Shown one piece after another: positions 1 to 6,627 of a stretch of 24,396 nucleotides of DNA (its first letter is position 1; the number at the start of each line of letters is the position of its first letter). The stretch is taken from NCBI GenBank assembly GCA_023230755.1, contig JALNWS010000039.1, positions 1-24,396 on the forward strand. The letters are read 5' to 3'. Both the position numbers and the translations under genes were made by a program. The notes below the pieces were generated by a model. The model had not been told where the DNA came from and made no database searches. It worked only from the letters and a program-made list of their open reading frames with translations. This stretch comes from Azoarcus sp. GTDB taxonomy: Bacteria; Pseudomonadota; Gammaproteobacteria; Burkholderiales; Rhodocyclaceae.

Positions 1-615
1 CAGCTCGGGATGAGCGCGGCAGCGCAGAATCACGTAGCCGAGAAAGCCGATCGACATCACCAGACCGGGCAGGATGCCGCCGATCAACAGCTGGCCGATC
101 GAGATGCCGGCCAGACTGCCCAGCATCACTGCCAGCGCCGAGGGCGGAATCAGCATCGCGATGCCGCCCACGGCCATGATCGGCCCCATTGCCAGCGTGG
201 GGTGATAGCCGCGTCGCAGCATCTCGGGCAGCAGCGTGCCGCCCATCATTGCCGTGTTGGCAATGGTCGAACCGGACAGGGACGCGAAGGTCGTGCCACC
301 CAGCACGGCCACCACCGACAGGCGACCCGGCAGGCGGGTGATCAGGCGTTCGATGGCCTCGATCGCACGGTAGGCGAGGCCGGTATGGAACAGCACCTCT
401 CCCATCAGCACGAAGAGCGGAATCGGCGTCAGCGAGAAACTGCTGATCGAGCCCACCGAGTTGCGCACCAGCTGGCCGAGTCCGGCCTCACCGCCCAGAA
501 AGATCCAGGCACCGAGCAGATTGACGCCGAGAAAGCCGAAGGCGACCGGCACGCCGATCAGCATCAGCGCAAAAAGGGTGCCCAGCATCAGGGCGAGCGC
601 TGCCTGCCATTCCAT
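1..615 (-). CDS. TRAP transporter large permease (DctM-like), 3' part cut by window edge
   Basis: This is the N-terminal 205 residues of the large membrane subunit of a tripartite ATP-independent periplasmic (TRAP) transporter, the subunit that carries out Na+-coupled uptake of organic acids. The frame is open to base 1, so the C-terminal half lies outside the window. It begins with a hydrophobic helix, followed by the family pattern PIPLFVLMGEVLFHTGLA, then GGTTFASLSGSTIANTAMMG, and then the LIPPSALAVMLGSLAGIS region, all typical of the DctM/SiaM half-repeat. The ATG lies one base after the stop of the DctQ gene, so the two are translationally coupled. No periplasmic binding-protein gene lies upstream; it may follow DctM beyond the edge. 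The substrate cannot be told from sequence. Confidence 0.93.
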   Translation of the reverse strand, partial: MEWQAALALMLGTLFALMLIGVPVAFGFLGVNLLGAWIFLGGEAGLGQLVRNSVGSISSFSLTPIPLFVLMGEVLFHTGLAYRAIEAIERLITRLPGRLSVVAVLGGTTFASLSGSTIANTAMMGGTLLPEMLRRGYHPTLAMGPIMAVGGIAMLIPPSALAVMLGSLAGISIGQLLIGGILPGLVMSIGFLGYVILRCRAHPEL

Positions 616-616
616 C

Positions 617-1138
617 TCAGCACCCTCCGCGGCGACGCGTCGCCGCGTACAGCCTGCGCGCAAATTCAGCCGTCAGCAGGATGAAGGCGAAGCCCATGGG
701 CAGATTGAGCCACCACTCGGGAAAGATCAGGACCTTGAACACCATGCCGCCCTGCTGCGCGGCGTCGAGCGCCACCACGACACACTGCCATGCCAGCACC
801 GCGCTGATGAGCAGGCCAAGCGCGTCGGTGAGCAGTTCAAGCCACCAGCGGCCAACGGCAGATGAGGCCCGCAGCAGAATGTCGATGCGGATGTGGTCAC
901 CGACGTAGAGCAACCATGGCGCGGCAATGAAGGTGGCGACCATCAGCATGTACTCGGTGACCTCGACGCTCCAGGTCAGCGAACCGAGGCCGAGATTGCG
1001 CATGAACACGTCGGCACAGACGAGCAGCCCCATGGCACCGAAGAGCAGCGCCGATACGAGGCCGCACCCGGACATCAGGACGTGGTAGACACGGTTTGCA
1101 GGAGAGCGAAATGCGGGTGATGGATGCGGACTCGTCAT
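617..1138 (-). CDS. TRAP transporter small permease (DctQ-like)
   Basis: This is a 173-residue small membrane subunit of a TRAP transporter and the partner of the DctM gene that starts one base after its stop. Four hydrophobic segments are visible, at about residues 18-45, 55-80, 98-125 and 135-160. The diagnostic DctQ features are the VCADVFMRN motif after the first helix, followed by WSVEVTEYMLMVATFIAAPWLLYVGDHIRID split over the second helix and loop. Length is normal for the family. The ATG has only a weak upstream purine stretch, so the start is likely but not certain. It appears to be the first gene of its operon: the region upstream is non-coding and carries a plausible minus-strand promoter. 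Confidence 0.92.
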   Translation of the reverse strand: MTSPHPSPAFRSPANRVYHVLMSGCGLVSALLFGAMGLLVCADVFMRNLGLGSLTWSVEVTEYMLMVATFIAAPWLLYVGDHIRIDILLRASSAVGRWWLELLTDALGLLISAVLAWQCVVVALDAAQQGGMVFKVLIFPEWWLNLPMGFAFILLTAEFARRLYAATRRRGGC

Positions 1139-1161
1139 GCGTTGCTGCCTGCAGTGGATTT

Positions 1162-1190
1162 AATTTAGTCATCAACATATCAGCAGTGAA
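1162..1190 (-). promoter_or_regulatory. Candidate sigma-70 promoter for the dctQ-dctM pair
   Basis: Read on the minus strand, TTCACT (1190-1185) and TAAATT (1167-1162) are 17 bases apart, each matching four of six consensus positions. The region is AT-rich compared with its surroundings and sits just upstream of the DctQ start. This is a pattern match only. Confidence 0.3.
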
Positions 1191-1560
1191 TCTTTATGTC
1201 CACGCGCCCGCACTGCCCGCCGCGAATGCGCAAAAACCATCATTGAATCATGGCAATAGCCTTGCACCATGACCGTGCGGACAGCTCGCCCACGCACCTG
1301 AAAGGCCCATGAATTTGGTCTGGCCTGCTGCGCGTGCTGCGAAGCACAACAGCTTAATCCGTTATGAAACAGCGCCTTGCCGAATATCCTCGTCACGCCG
1401 TGAAGCTGGCACGAATGCCGCTAGCAAGTAAGGGCGCAGTCACGAAGGCGTTGCCAGTCTCACCCGGGTTTGCATGGCATTCACGGCGCACCCCGGAGGC
1501 AGGCGACGGAAGTGACGGGCAGATCCTTGGACGACCTACAACAAGTACAGGAGACAGATC
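1191..1560. other. Intergenic region between divergent dctQ and CBS-domain genes
   Basis: About 370 bases with no credible gene. Short open frames on both strands lack family resemblance and codon bias. It should hold the promoter of the CBS-domain gene, but I could not pick out convincing -35/-10 boxes. An AGGAGA ribosome-binding site precedes the CBS gene at its right end. Confidence 0.6.
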
Positions 1561-1995
1561 ATGCAGAGCCGCCCTATTCACCACGTCATCAACGATCGAA
1601 AATTCGTCTGTGTTTCAATCGACATGCCGGTGCGGGAAGTCACCCGTCTGATGCTTCAGCACAACGAGAGCGCCGCGCTTGTCACCGAGCACGGCATCCT
1701 GACGGGTATCTTCACTGAGCGCGATGCGACCTTCCGCGTGCTGGCCACCGGCATCGATGCCGACCTCACGCCCGTCGGCGCAGTGCTCACGCACAATCCC
1801 CAGGTCATCACCGAAGACCGCCCCTTCGGCCACGCGCTGCACATGATGTACGAGGGCGGCTTCCGCCATGTACCGGTGGTGACGACAGACGGCCGACCGA
1901 CCGGCATCGTGACGGCGCGCGATGCGCTCGGGCTGGAAGCAGAGGACTTCGGTGCCGAGCTCATACGACGCGAAGAAATCACCGTCATTCTGTAA
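1561..1995 (+). CDS. Twin CBS-domain protein
   Basis: This 144-residue cytoplasmic protein is made almost wholly of two CBS domains forming one Bateman module, a fold that usually binds adenine nucleotides and senses energy state. CBS1 spans about residues 5-65 (VREVTRLMLQHNESAALVTE, then GILTGIFTERDATFRVL). CBS2 spans about 72-135 (MYEGGFRHVPVVTTDGRPTG, then IVTARDAL). Both GI(F/V)T-R-D motifs, which normally contact the nucleotide ribose and phosphate, are intact. A good AGGAGA Shine-Dalgarno sequence precedes the ATG. It stands alone, with no enzyme or channel domain fused, so its regulatory target is unknown. A strong hairpin follows the stop codon. Confidence 0.93.
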   Translation: MQSRPIHHVINDRKFVCVSIDMPVREVTRLMLQHNESAALVTEHGILTGIFTERDATFRVLATGIDADLTPVGAVLTHNPQVITEDRPFGHALHMMYEGGFRHVPVVTTDGRPTGIVTARDALGLEAEDFGAELIRREEITVIL

Positions 1996-2001
1996 GGAAG
2001 A

Positions 2002-2031
2002 ACGCCCTGCTTCCGCAACGGAGCAGGGCGT
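2002..2031 (+). terminator. Hairpin after the CBS-domain gene
   Basis: The arms ACGCCCTGCTTCCG and CGGAGCAGGGCGT pair over 13 positions with one bulged base around a CAA loop, starting seven bases after the stop codon. There is no U-tract, so this is either a GC-rich terminator acting with other factors or a 3'-end stabilising stem. Confidence 0.55.
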
Positions 2032-2110
2032 GCGCTGCGGGCGCTCCGGACACGCGCCGGGCGCCAGGCGCGAATCGCGAACACCCGCACCGCCAGCACA
2101 AACCCGCAGC

Positions 2111-2458
2111 TTACCGTCCCAAAGCCAGGATCCAGTCGACGAGTCGACGTGCATTGCCTTCAGTGATCGCCACCGCATTGGGCGGCATGGACAGACCGCT
2201 GACCTTGCCCTTCCAGTGGCTGCTGTAGGGACTGGAGCCCTCGAGAACGATACGGGTCAGAAACTCGCCCGCACCGGGCTTGCCGCCCGAGTTGCCGGTG
2301 TCCCTGTCCGGCGCCACGAGCTTGGCATCGAGCGCAAACAGGCGGCTACAGGAAGCCGTCGCGTACATCTTGTCGTCGAGAATGAGGGGCTGGGACTGCT
2401 GGCCGGGGGCGAGCGCCTGCGGATGATCCGTCTTGCCTGGTCCGTCCTGCCGAAACCG
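2111..2458 (-). pseudogene. Remnant: PQQ-propeller-like segment joined to a cytochrome-c-like tail
   Basis: An open minus-strand frame of about 115 codons whose only ATG is internal, at 2368. Its first half (QSQPLILDDKMYATAS, then SRLFALDAK) looks like the first blade of a PQQ-dependent alcohol dehydrogenase, where the pattern is Q-PLVVDGVMY...S-VFALDA-TG. Its second half (FLTRIVLEGSS, then LSMPPNAVAITEGNARRLVD, then WILAL) looks like the C-terminal helix and Met-ligand region of a small c-type cytochrome. No CxxCH haem site is present, no signal peptide is visible, and there is no good ribosome-binding site. I read it as decayed, internally deleted sequence. The two halves meet at ALDAK, a string plausible in both families. 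The family assignments are by eye and tentative. Confidence 0.5.
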
Positions 2459-2607
2459 TCACCAAGAACCGGCTCTTCACCATCGACATCCCGCCCTAAG
2501 TGATCGGCGCAGGCAAACTGAAGATCAACGGACGCGACAACGACGGCAACCGCATCGACGCCGAGCTGGCGCTGATCGCGGTACGTTCGGGACTGGTGGA
2601 GGCGTGA
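2449..2607 (+). pseudogene. Remnant C-terminal fragment with an internal stop codon, family unknown
   Basis: Read in one plus-strand frame, the sequence encodes AETVTKNRLFTIDIPP, a TAA stop at 2497-2499, then VIGAGKLKINGRDNDGNRID and AELALIAVRSGLVEA before a TGA at 2605-2607. The text on both sides of the stop reads like ordinary protein with a sensible codon bias, suggesting the tail of a gene broken by a nonsense mutation and missing its 5' end. I do not recognise the family. It lies between the quinoprotein/cytochrome remnant and the end of the TRAP operon. Confidence 0.35.
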
Positions 2608-2621
2608 GCCGACAAGCCGTC

Positions 2622-3896
2622 TCAGCGATAGACCAGATCGCGCAGGGCCAGGCTCAGCTGCGGCACATAGGTGATCAGCAGCAGACAGGCGACCACCGTG
2701 CCAACAAAGGGCAGCAAAGGCCGGATCAACCGCTCCAGCGGCACCCTGGCGATCGAGCCGGCGGCAAACAGGTTCACCCCGAACGGCGGGGTAATCATGC
2801 CCAATGCGAGGTTGATCACCATGATGATGCCGAAGTGCACCGGATCGATGCCGAAGGCCACCGCCACCGGCAGCAGCAGCGGCGCCAGCACGACGATCGA
2901 GGCCGAGGTCTCGATGAACATGCCGATCACGAACAGCGCCGCATTCACGCCCAGCAGAAAGCTGACCTTGTCGCTGAACACCTGCGCCAGCCACTGACCG
3001 AGCGCATCGGGCACGCCGGCGCGATTGAGCAGAAAACCGAACACGCCCGCGTTGGCGATGATGAACATGATGGTCGCCGTCGACACCACCGAGCGGTGCA
3101 GAGTGGCGGACAGCGTGGAAAAGCTGATGCGCCGGTAGATCAGCATGCCCACGACCACCGCGTAGACCACCGCGACTACCGACGCCTCGGTCGGGGTGAA
3201 GATGCCGCCGTAGATGCCGCCGAGAATGATGGCCGGCATCAGCAGCGCCAGCCACGCGCGCTTGAACGCCGGCCACAGTGCGAGCCGGCCCTCGCCGTCT
3301 TCGAGCCCCAGACCATTGCGACGGGCGTACAGCCACACGTAGGCCATCAGCGCACCGGCGATCAGGATGCCCGGCACCACGCCCGCAATGAACAGCTCGC
3401 CGGTGGAGGTGTCGGTGGAGACCGCAAACAGGATCATCGGAATCGAGGGCGGAATGATCACGCCCAGTTCGGCCGCCGTCGCCTGCAACGAAGCGGCAAA
3501 GGGCGCGGGGTAGCCGTGGCGCACCATGGCCGGAATCAGGATCGCGCCGACCGCGAACGTGGTGGCAACACTGGAGCCCGCAACTGCGGCGAAGATCATG
3601 CAGGTGACAACACAGGCCATCGCCAGCCCGCCCTGCACGCCGCCGACCAGGCTCTTGGCGAACTCGACCATGCGTTCGGAGATGCCGCCGGCCTCCATCA
3701 GATTGCCGGCCAGGATGAAGAAGGGAATCGCGACCAGCGGATACTTGTCGAGCGCGGCATAGAGCTGCTGTGCAACGACCAGCGAGGGCAGATTCGCCGC
3801 GCTCACACCCGCCATGGCCCCGAGGCCGATCGACACTGCAATCGGCACCGTCAGGCCGAAGAACACGAGCATCGAGACGATCATCAACTGGGACAT
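2622..3896 (-). CDS. TRAP transporter large permease (DctM-like)
   Basis: This is the complete 424-residue large membrane subunit of a TRAP transporter, the Na+-driven translocation unit. It is almost entirely hydrophobic, with about a dozen predicted membrane segments. Two inverted half-repeats carry the hallmark sequences: FAAVAGSSVATTFAVGAILI with the ELGVIIPPSIPMI segment in the first half, and FGIIMVINLALGMITPPFGV in the second. The length is typical. It is the last gene of a DctP-DctQ-DctM operon, 50 bases after DctQ. The ribosome-binding site before its ATG is weak. Behind its stop lies gene debris rather than an obvious terminator. Confidence 0.96.
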   Translation of the reverse strand: MSQLMIVSMLVFFGLTVPIAVSIGLGAMAGVSAANLPSLVVAQQLYAALDKYPLVAIPFFILAGNLMEAGGISERMVEFAKSLVGGVQGGLAMACVVTCMIFAAVAGSSVATTFAVGAILIPAMVRHGYPAPFAASLQATAAELGVIIPPSIPMILFAVSTDTSTGELFIAGVVPGILIAGALMAYVWLYARRNGLGLEDGEGRLALWPAFKRAWLALLMPAIILGGIYGGIFTPTEASVVAVVYAVVVGMLIYRRISFSTLSATLHRSVVSTATIMFIIANAGVFGFLLNRAGVPDALGQWLAQVFSDKVSFLLGVNAALFVIGMFIETSASIVVLAPLLLPVAVAFGIDPVHFGIIMVINLALGMITPPFGVNLFAAGSIARVPLERLIRPLLPFVGTVVACLLLITYVPQLSLALRDLVYR

Positions 3897-3946
3897 GGTG
3901 GGGCTACCGCATTGTTCGTGAAGGAATGGGTCGGGTCGTGCAGGCG

Positions 3947-4444
3947 TCAGCCCTGCGCGTCATTGCGCAAGGCCGGGGTCTCGGCACGGTCGCCGAGCCG
4001 GGCCAGCACCGCGATCGTGGCCAGCGTGGCGCCGATCGGGATGGCGATATAGATCCAGGAGATCGAGATGTCGAGACTGGGCACGGTCTGAAAGCGCACC
4101 CGCCAGGTCATCTGCCCGCCGATCCAGGCAAGAAAGCCCAGAAAGCCGGCACAGATCAGGCTTACCAGCAGGTCGAGCCAGCGCCGGTAGAACGTGCCGA
4201 GCAGCGTTCGCAGCAATTCCACCCCCAGCATCGTGCCCTGACGAAATGCCAGCGCAACACCGAGCAACACGGTCCAGATCAGCAGCGCCCGGGTCAATAC
4301 CTCGCTCCAGTCCACTGGCGCTTCGAGGACGAAACGTGCGACGACTTGCCAGAAGCCGGCCGCAACCGCCGCGACCAGAAACAGCTGAGCCAGGATGGAC
4401 ACGCCCGTGAACAGAATGCGGTCCAGACGACGAAGTAAGATCAT
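3947..4444 (-). CDS. TRAP transporter small permease (DctQ-like)
   Basis: This is the 165-residue small membrane subunit of the second TRAP operon. Four hydrophobic segments occur at about residues 8-35, 45-68, 85-110 and 128-150. The family signature appears as FWQVVARFVLEAPVDWSEVL followed by TRALLIWTVLLGVALAFRQG. An open frame reaches further upstream to 4543, but that extension would run back through the intrinsic terminator and into the end of DctP. The ATG at 4444, opening with MILLRRLDRILF, gives the usual short basic N-terminus. Ribosome-binding sequence is modest (GGCAG). It sits between DctP and DctM, and the terminator upstream implies it is made in smaller amounts than the binding protein. 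Confidence 0.92.
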   Translation of the reverse strand: MILLRRLDRILFTGVSILAQLFLVAAVAAGFWQVVARFVLEAPVDWSEVLTRALLIWTVLLGVALAFRQGTMLGVELLRTLLGTFYRRWLDLLVSLICAGFLGFLAWIGGQMTWRVRFQTVPSLDISISWIYIAIPIGATLATIAVLARLGDRAETPALRNDAQG

Positions 4445-4458
4445 TTTGCTGCCCGAAA

Positions 4459-4486
4459 AAAAACAATGTCGGCCCAAGGGCCGACA
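4459..4486 (-). terminator. Intrinsic terminator between dctP and dctQ
   Basis: On the minus strand a perfect palindrome, TGTCGGCCC AA GGGCCGACA (4486-4467), is followed at once by TTGTTTTTTTT. This is a classic rho-independent terminator in the direction of the operon, placed after the binding-protein gene and before the membrane genes. Partial read-through would give much more DctP than DctQ and DctM, a ratio commonly needed by periplasmic-binding-protein transporters. Confidence 0.88.
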
Positions 4487-4548
4487 GGCGCGGTCGTTGC
4501 ATGCGGCGGGCCGGCAAGGGCACACCACATGCATCAGTCGCACAGGAC

Positions 4549-5535
4549 TCAGCGCGTATTTCTGATCGAGTCGATCAGCGCCTTGTCGAACTTCTTGTAG
4601 TACTCGGGGTACACCGGTGCCATCGCGTCCTCGAAGGACTTGCGATCAACCTTGGTCACGATTTCCATGCCTTCGGCCTTGAGCTGTTCCACACCGGTCT
4701 TCTCGACGTTATCGACAAAGTCGCGCATGGCCTGCGAAGCCTTCTTGGCGGCACCGAGGAATTGCTGCTTCTCAGCGTCCGACAGACCTTCGTAGACCGT
4801 CGGCGAAACCATGATCACCGTCGGCGCATAGACGTGGCCGGTCAGCGACAGGTACTTTTGCAGCTGCGACAGCTTGGCCGAGGTGATGACCGACAGCGGG
4901 TTTTCCTGACCGTCGATGGTGCCCTGTTGCAGCGCAGTAGCTACTTCCGGCCAGGCCATCGGCGTCGGCAGGATGCCGATCTGGCGGAACGCGAGGATGT
5001 GGATCTGGTTCTCGGTGGTGCGGATCTTCAGGCCCTTGGCGTCGGCCGCGGTGGTCACCGGACGCTTGCTGTTGGTCAGGTGACGGAAGCCCTGCTCACC
5101 CCAGGCCAGTGCCACCAGACCGCGCTTCGAGAATTCGGACAGCATGTCCTGCCCGATCTTGCCGTCCAGCACCTTGCGGGCATGCGTGAGGTCGCGCATC
5201 AGGAAGGGGATGTCGAACACGCCGGTCTGCGGTACGAAGTTGAGCGTCGCACCGGTCGACAGGATGGCGGCATCGATCGTGCCCAGCTGCAGGCCCTCGA
5301 TGACTTCGCGTTCCCCGCCCAGCGCGCTGTTCGGGAACTGCTGCACCTTGAACTTGCCCTTGCTCGACGCCTCGAGAGACTTCGCGAACGCCTCGCCGCC
5401 CGCACCGTAATGCGAACTGGCCGACAGCGCGTAGGCCATCTTCAGGGTGGTTTCCGCTGCTGCGGGCGCGGCGGCGCCGACACCTGCGATGGCGGTAAGG
5501 ACGGCAAGGACAGGGGCAAGCCAGGGTTTGCGCAT
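4549..5535 (-). CDS. TRAP transporter substrate-binding protein (DctP-like)
   Basis: This 328-residue periplasmic receptor captures the transported organic acid and delivers it to the DctQM permease. A signal peptide is clear: MRKPW, a hydrophobic core and APAAA before ETTLKMAYAL (cleavage near residue 27). The family pattern follows: FPNSALGGEREVIEGLQLGT (about 67-86), IPFLMRD (109-115), then GLKIRTTEN with the conserved substrate-carboxylate Arg at 172, and GTIDGQENPL (205-214). The first ATG of the open frame is 34 codons further upstream, but the start at 5535 has a GGAGA Shine-Dalgarno and gives a proper signal peptide. It is the first gene of the operon. The ligand is probably a monocarboxylate or dicarboxylate but cannot be named. 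Confidence 0.95.
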   Translation of the reverse strand: MRKPWLAPVLAVLTAIAGVGAAAPAAAETTLKMAYALSASSHYGAGGEAFAKSLEASSKGKFKVQQFPNSALGGEREVIEGLQLGTIDAAILSTGATLNFVPQTGVFDIPFLMRDLTHARKVLDGKIGQDMLSEFSKRGLVALAWGEQGFRHLTNSKRPVTTAADAKGLKIRTTENQIHILAFRQIGILPTPMAWPEVATALQQGTIDGQENPLSVITSAKLSQLQKYLSLTGHVYAPTVIMVSPTVYEGLSDAEKQQFLGAAKKASQAMRDFVDNVEKTGVEQLKAEGMEIVTKVDRKSFEDAMAPVYPEYYKKFDKALIDSIRNTR

Positions 5536-5890
5536 CGAGAATCTCCGGGAAATATCCAAAATGTATGCCGAGCGAATCGACACCGAGCCTGCAGCAGAGC
5601 GAAGAGGACCCATCTCCTCGCAACGAGAAGCCGGCAATCGTACCCCGCTCCAGACATCGCTTCAAGAACACATTGAAAAACAGTCCAGTACGTACGCCCC
5701 TGAAAACGACTGCTTGCAGATGAGGCTCCTCCCGAACTTCCGTAAGCAAGGTCGACGCGGAAGGCCATCAAGGCGATCGTCGTCAGTGGCCCGGCGTCAC
5801 GCATAATGAACGCCATGCCCGGCACGACTTGACCGCCGCGGGCCTCACAGAGCCGGAAATGGCCACCTCCCCACCTCACAGGAAGACAAG
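5536..5890. other. Divergent promoter region between dctP and the GST gene
   Basis: About 355 non-coding bases that must hold the promoters of the leftward TRAP operon and the rightward GST gene. I found no convincing promoter boxes, no strong sigma-54 match and no long inverted repeat. Short open frames here show no family resemblance. A GGAGA site for dctP and an AGGAAGA-like site for the GST gene mark its two ends. Confidence 0.6.
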
Positions 5891-6577
5891 ATGATCAAGT
5901 TCCATTATTCCACCGCCCCCAACCCGGCCAAGGTCGCCCTTTTTCTGGAAGAGGCCGGACTCGAATACGAAGTGCTGCCGGTGGACACCCGCAAGGGCGA
6001 GCAGCACGACCCCGCCTTCAAGGCGCTCAATCCAAATGCAAAGGTCCCGGTCATCGTCGATGGCGACGCAGTGGTTTTCGACAGCAATGCGATCCTGCTC
6101 TACCTCGCGGAGAAGACCGGCAGGTTCCTCCCTCCCAACACCCCTGCGGCACGTGGCCAGATGCACTCCTGGCTGATGTTCGTCGCCAGCGGTATCGGGC
6201 CCTTCAGCGGTCAGGCAGTGCATTTCAAGCACTACGCACCCGGTGAGCACCCCTATGCGCTAAACCGCTACGACTTCGAAGCGTGGCGTCACTGGCGCAT
6301 CGTGGACGCGCAGCTCGCGACCCACCGCTACATGCTGGGCGACGATTACACCCTCGTGGACATGGCGCTCTGGGGCTGGGCGCGCGCAGTGCCCTTCGTG
6401 CTTGGCAAGGACGCCTGGGACGAACTGCCCAACGTCAAGCGCCTGCTCGACGAGATCAATGCACGTCCGGCCGCACAGCGCGCAGAAGCGCTCAAGACAC
6501 GCTTCACCTTCAAGGCCGAAATGGACGAAGAGGCCAACAAGGCGATGTTCCCGCAGAACGCCCGACTGCAGGGCTGA
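5891..6577 (+). CDS. Glutathione S-transferase family protein (Ure2p/YfcG-like)
   Basis: A 228-residue cytoplasmic protein of the glutathione transferase superfamily. The N-terminal thioredoxin-like domain (about 1-82) begins FHYSTAPNPAKVALFLEE, contains the cis-proline segment KVPVIVD, and has the glutathione gamma-glutamyl-binding DSNAILLYLAE motif. The helical C-terminal domain (about 90-200) includes YTLVDMALWGWARAVPF, the usual N-capping box region. The start of the protein resembles E. coli YfcG and YghU, where a Thr-Pro-Asn motif binds glutathione; here the aligned residues read Ala-Pro-Asn after a Thr. An AGGAAGA-like ribosome-binding site precedes the ATG. The gene stands alone; the substrate is unknown, and disulfide reductase activity is as likely as classic transferase activity. 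Confidence 0.93.
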   Translation: MIKFHYSTAPNPAKVALFLEEAGLEYEVLPVDTRKGEQHDPAFKALNPNAKVPVIVDGDAVVFDSNAILLYLAEKTGRFLPPNTPAARGQMHSWLMFVASGIGPFSGQAVHFKHYAPGEHPYALNRYDFEAWRHWRIVDAQLATHRYMLGDDYTLVDMALWGWARAVPFVLGKDAWDELPNVKRLLDEINARPAAQRAEALKTRFTFKAEMDEEANKAMFPQNARLQG

Positions 6578-6593
6578 TCGTTGCGATCGTGGT

Positions 6594-6627
6594 GAACCTT
6601 GCTGCGCGCCCGTCGGCCGCAAGGTTC
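6594..6627. terminator. Hairpin between convergent GST and glutamate-synthase-like genes
   Basis: Perfect nine-base arms GAACCTTGC (6594-6602) and GCAAGGTTC (6619-6627) flank a 16-base GC-rich loop, just after the GST stop and overlapping the stop of the convergent gene. Its place suggests a bidirectional terminator, but there is no flanking T-run on either strand. Confidence 0.4.

Noticed and set aside
10..684. Long plus-strand open frame rich in His, Gln, Arg and Ala opposite the first DctM gene
   Set aside because: It is the antisense shadow of clear transporter genes; composition is typical of reverse-strand frames in GC-rich DNA and no family is recognisable.
2433..4052. 539-codon plus-strand open frame across the second TRAP DctM gene
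   Set aside because: Its sequence is low-complexity His/Arg/Gln/Asp-rich antisense reading of the DctM gene, which has unmistakable motifs on the other strand.
5700..5730. GG-N10-GC spacing on the minus strand upstream of dctP as a sigma-54 site
   Set aside because: Only about 8 of 14 consensus positions match, which is expected by chance in GC-rich DNA.
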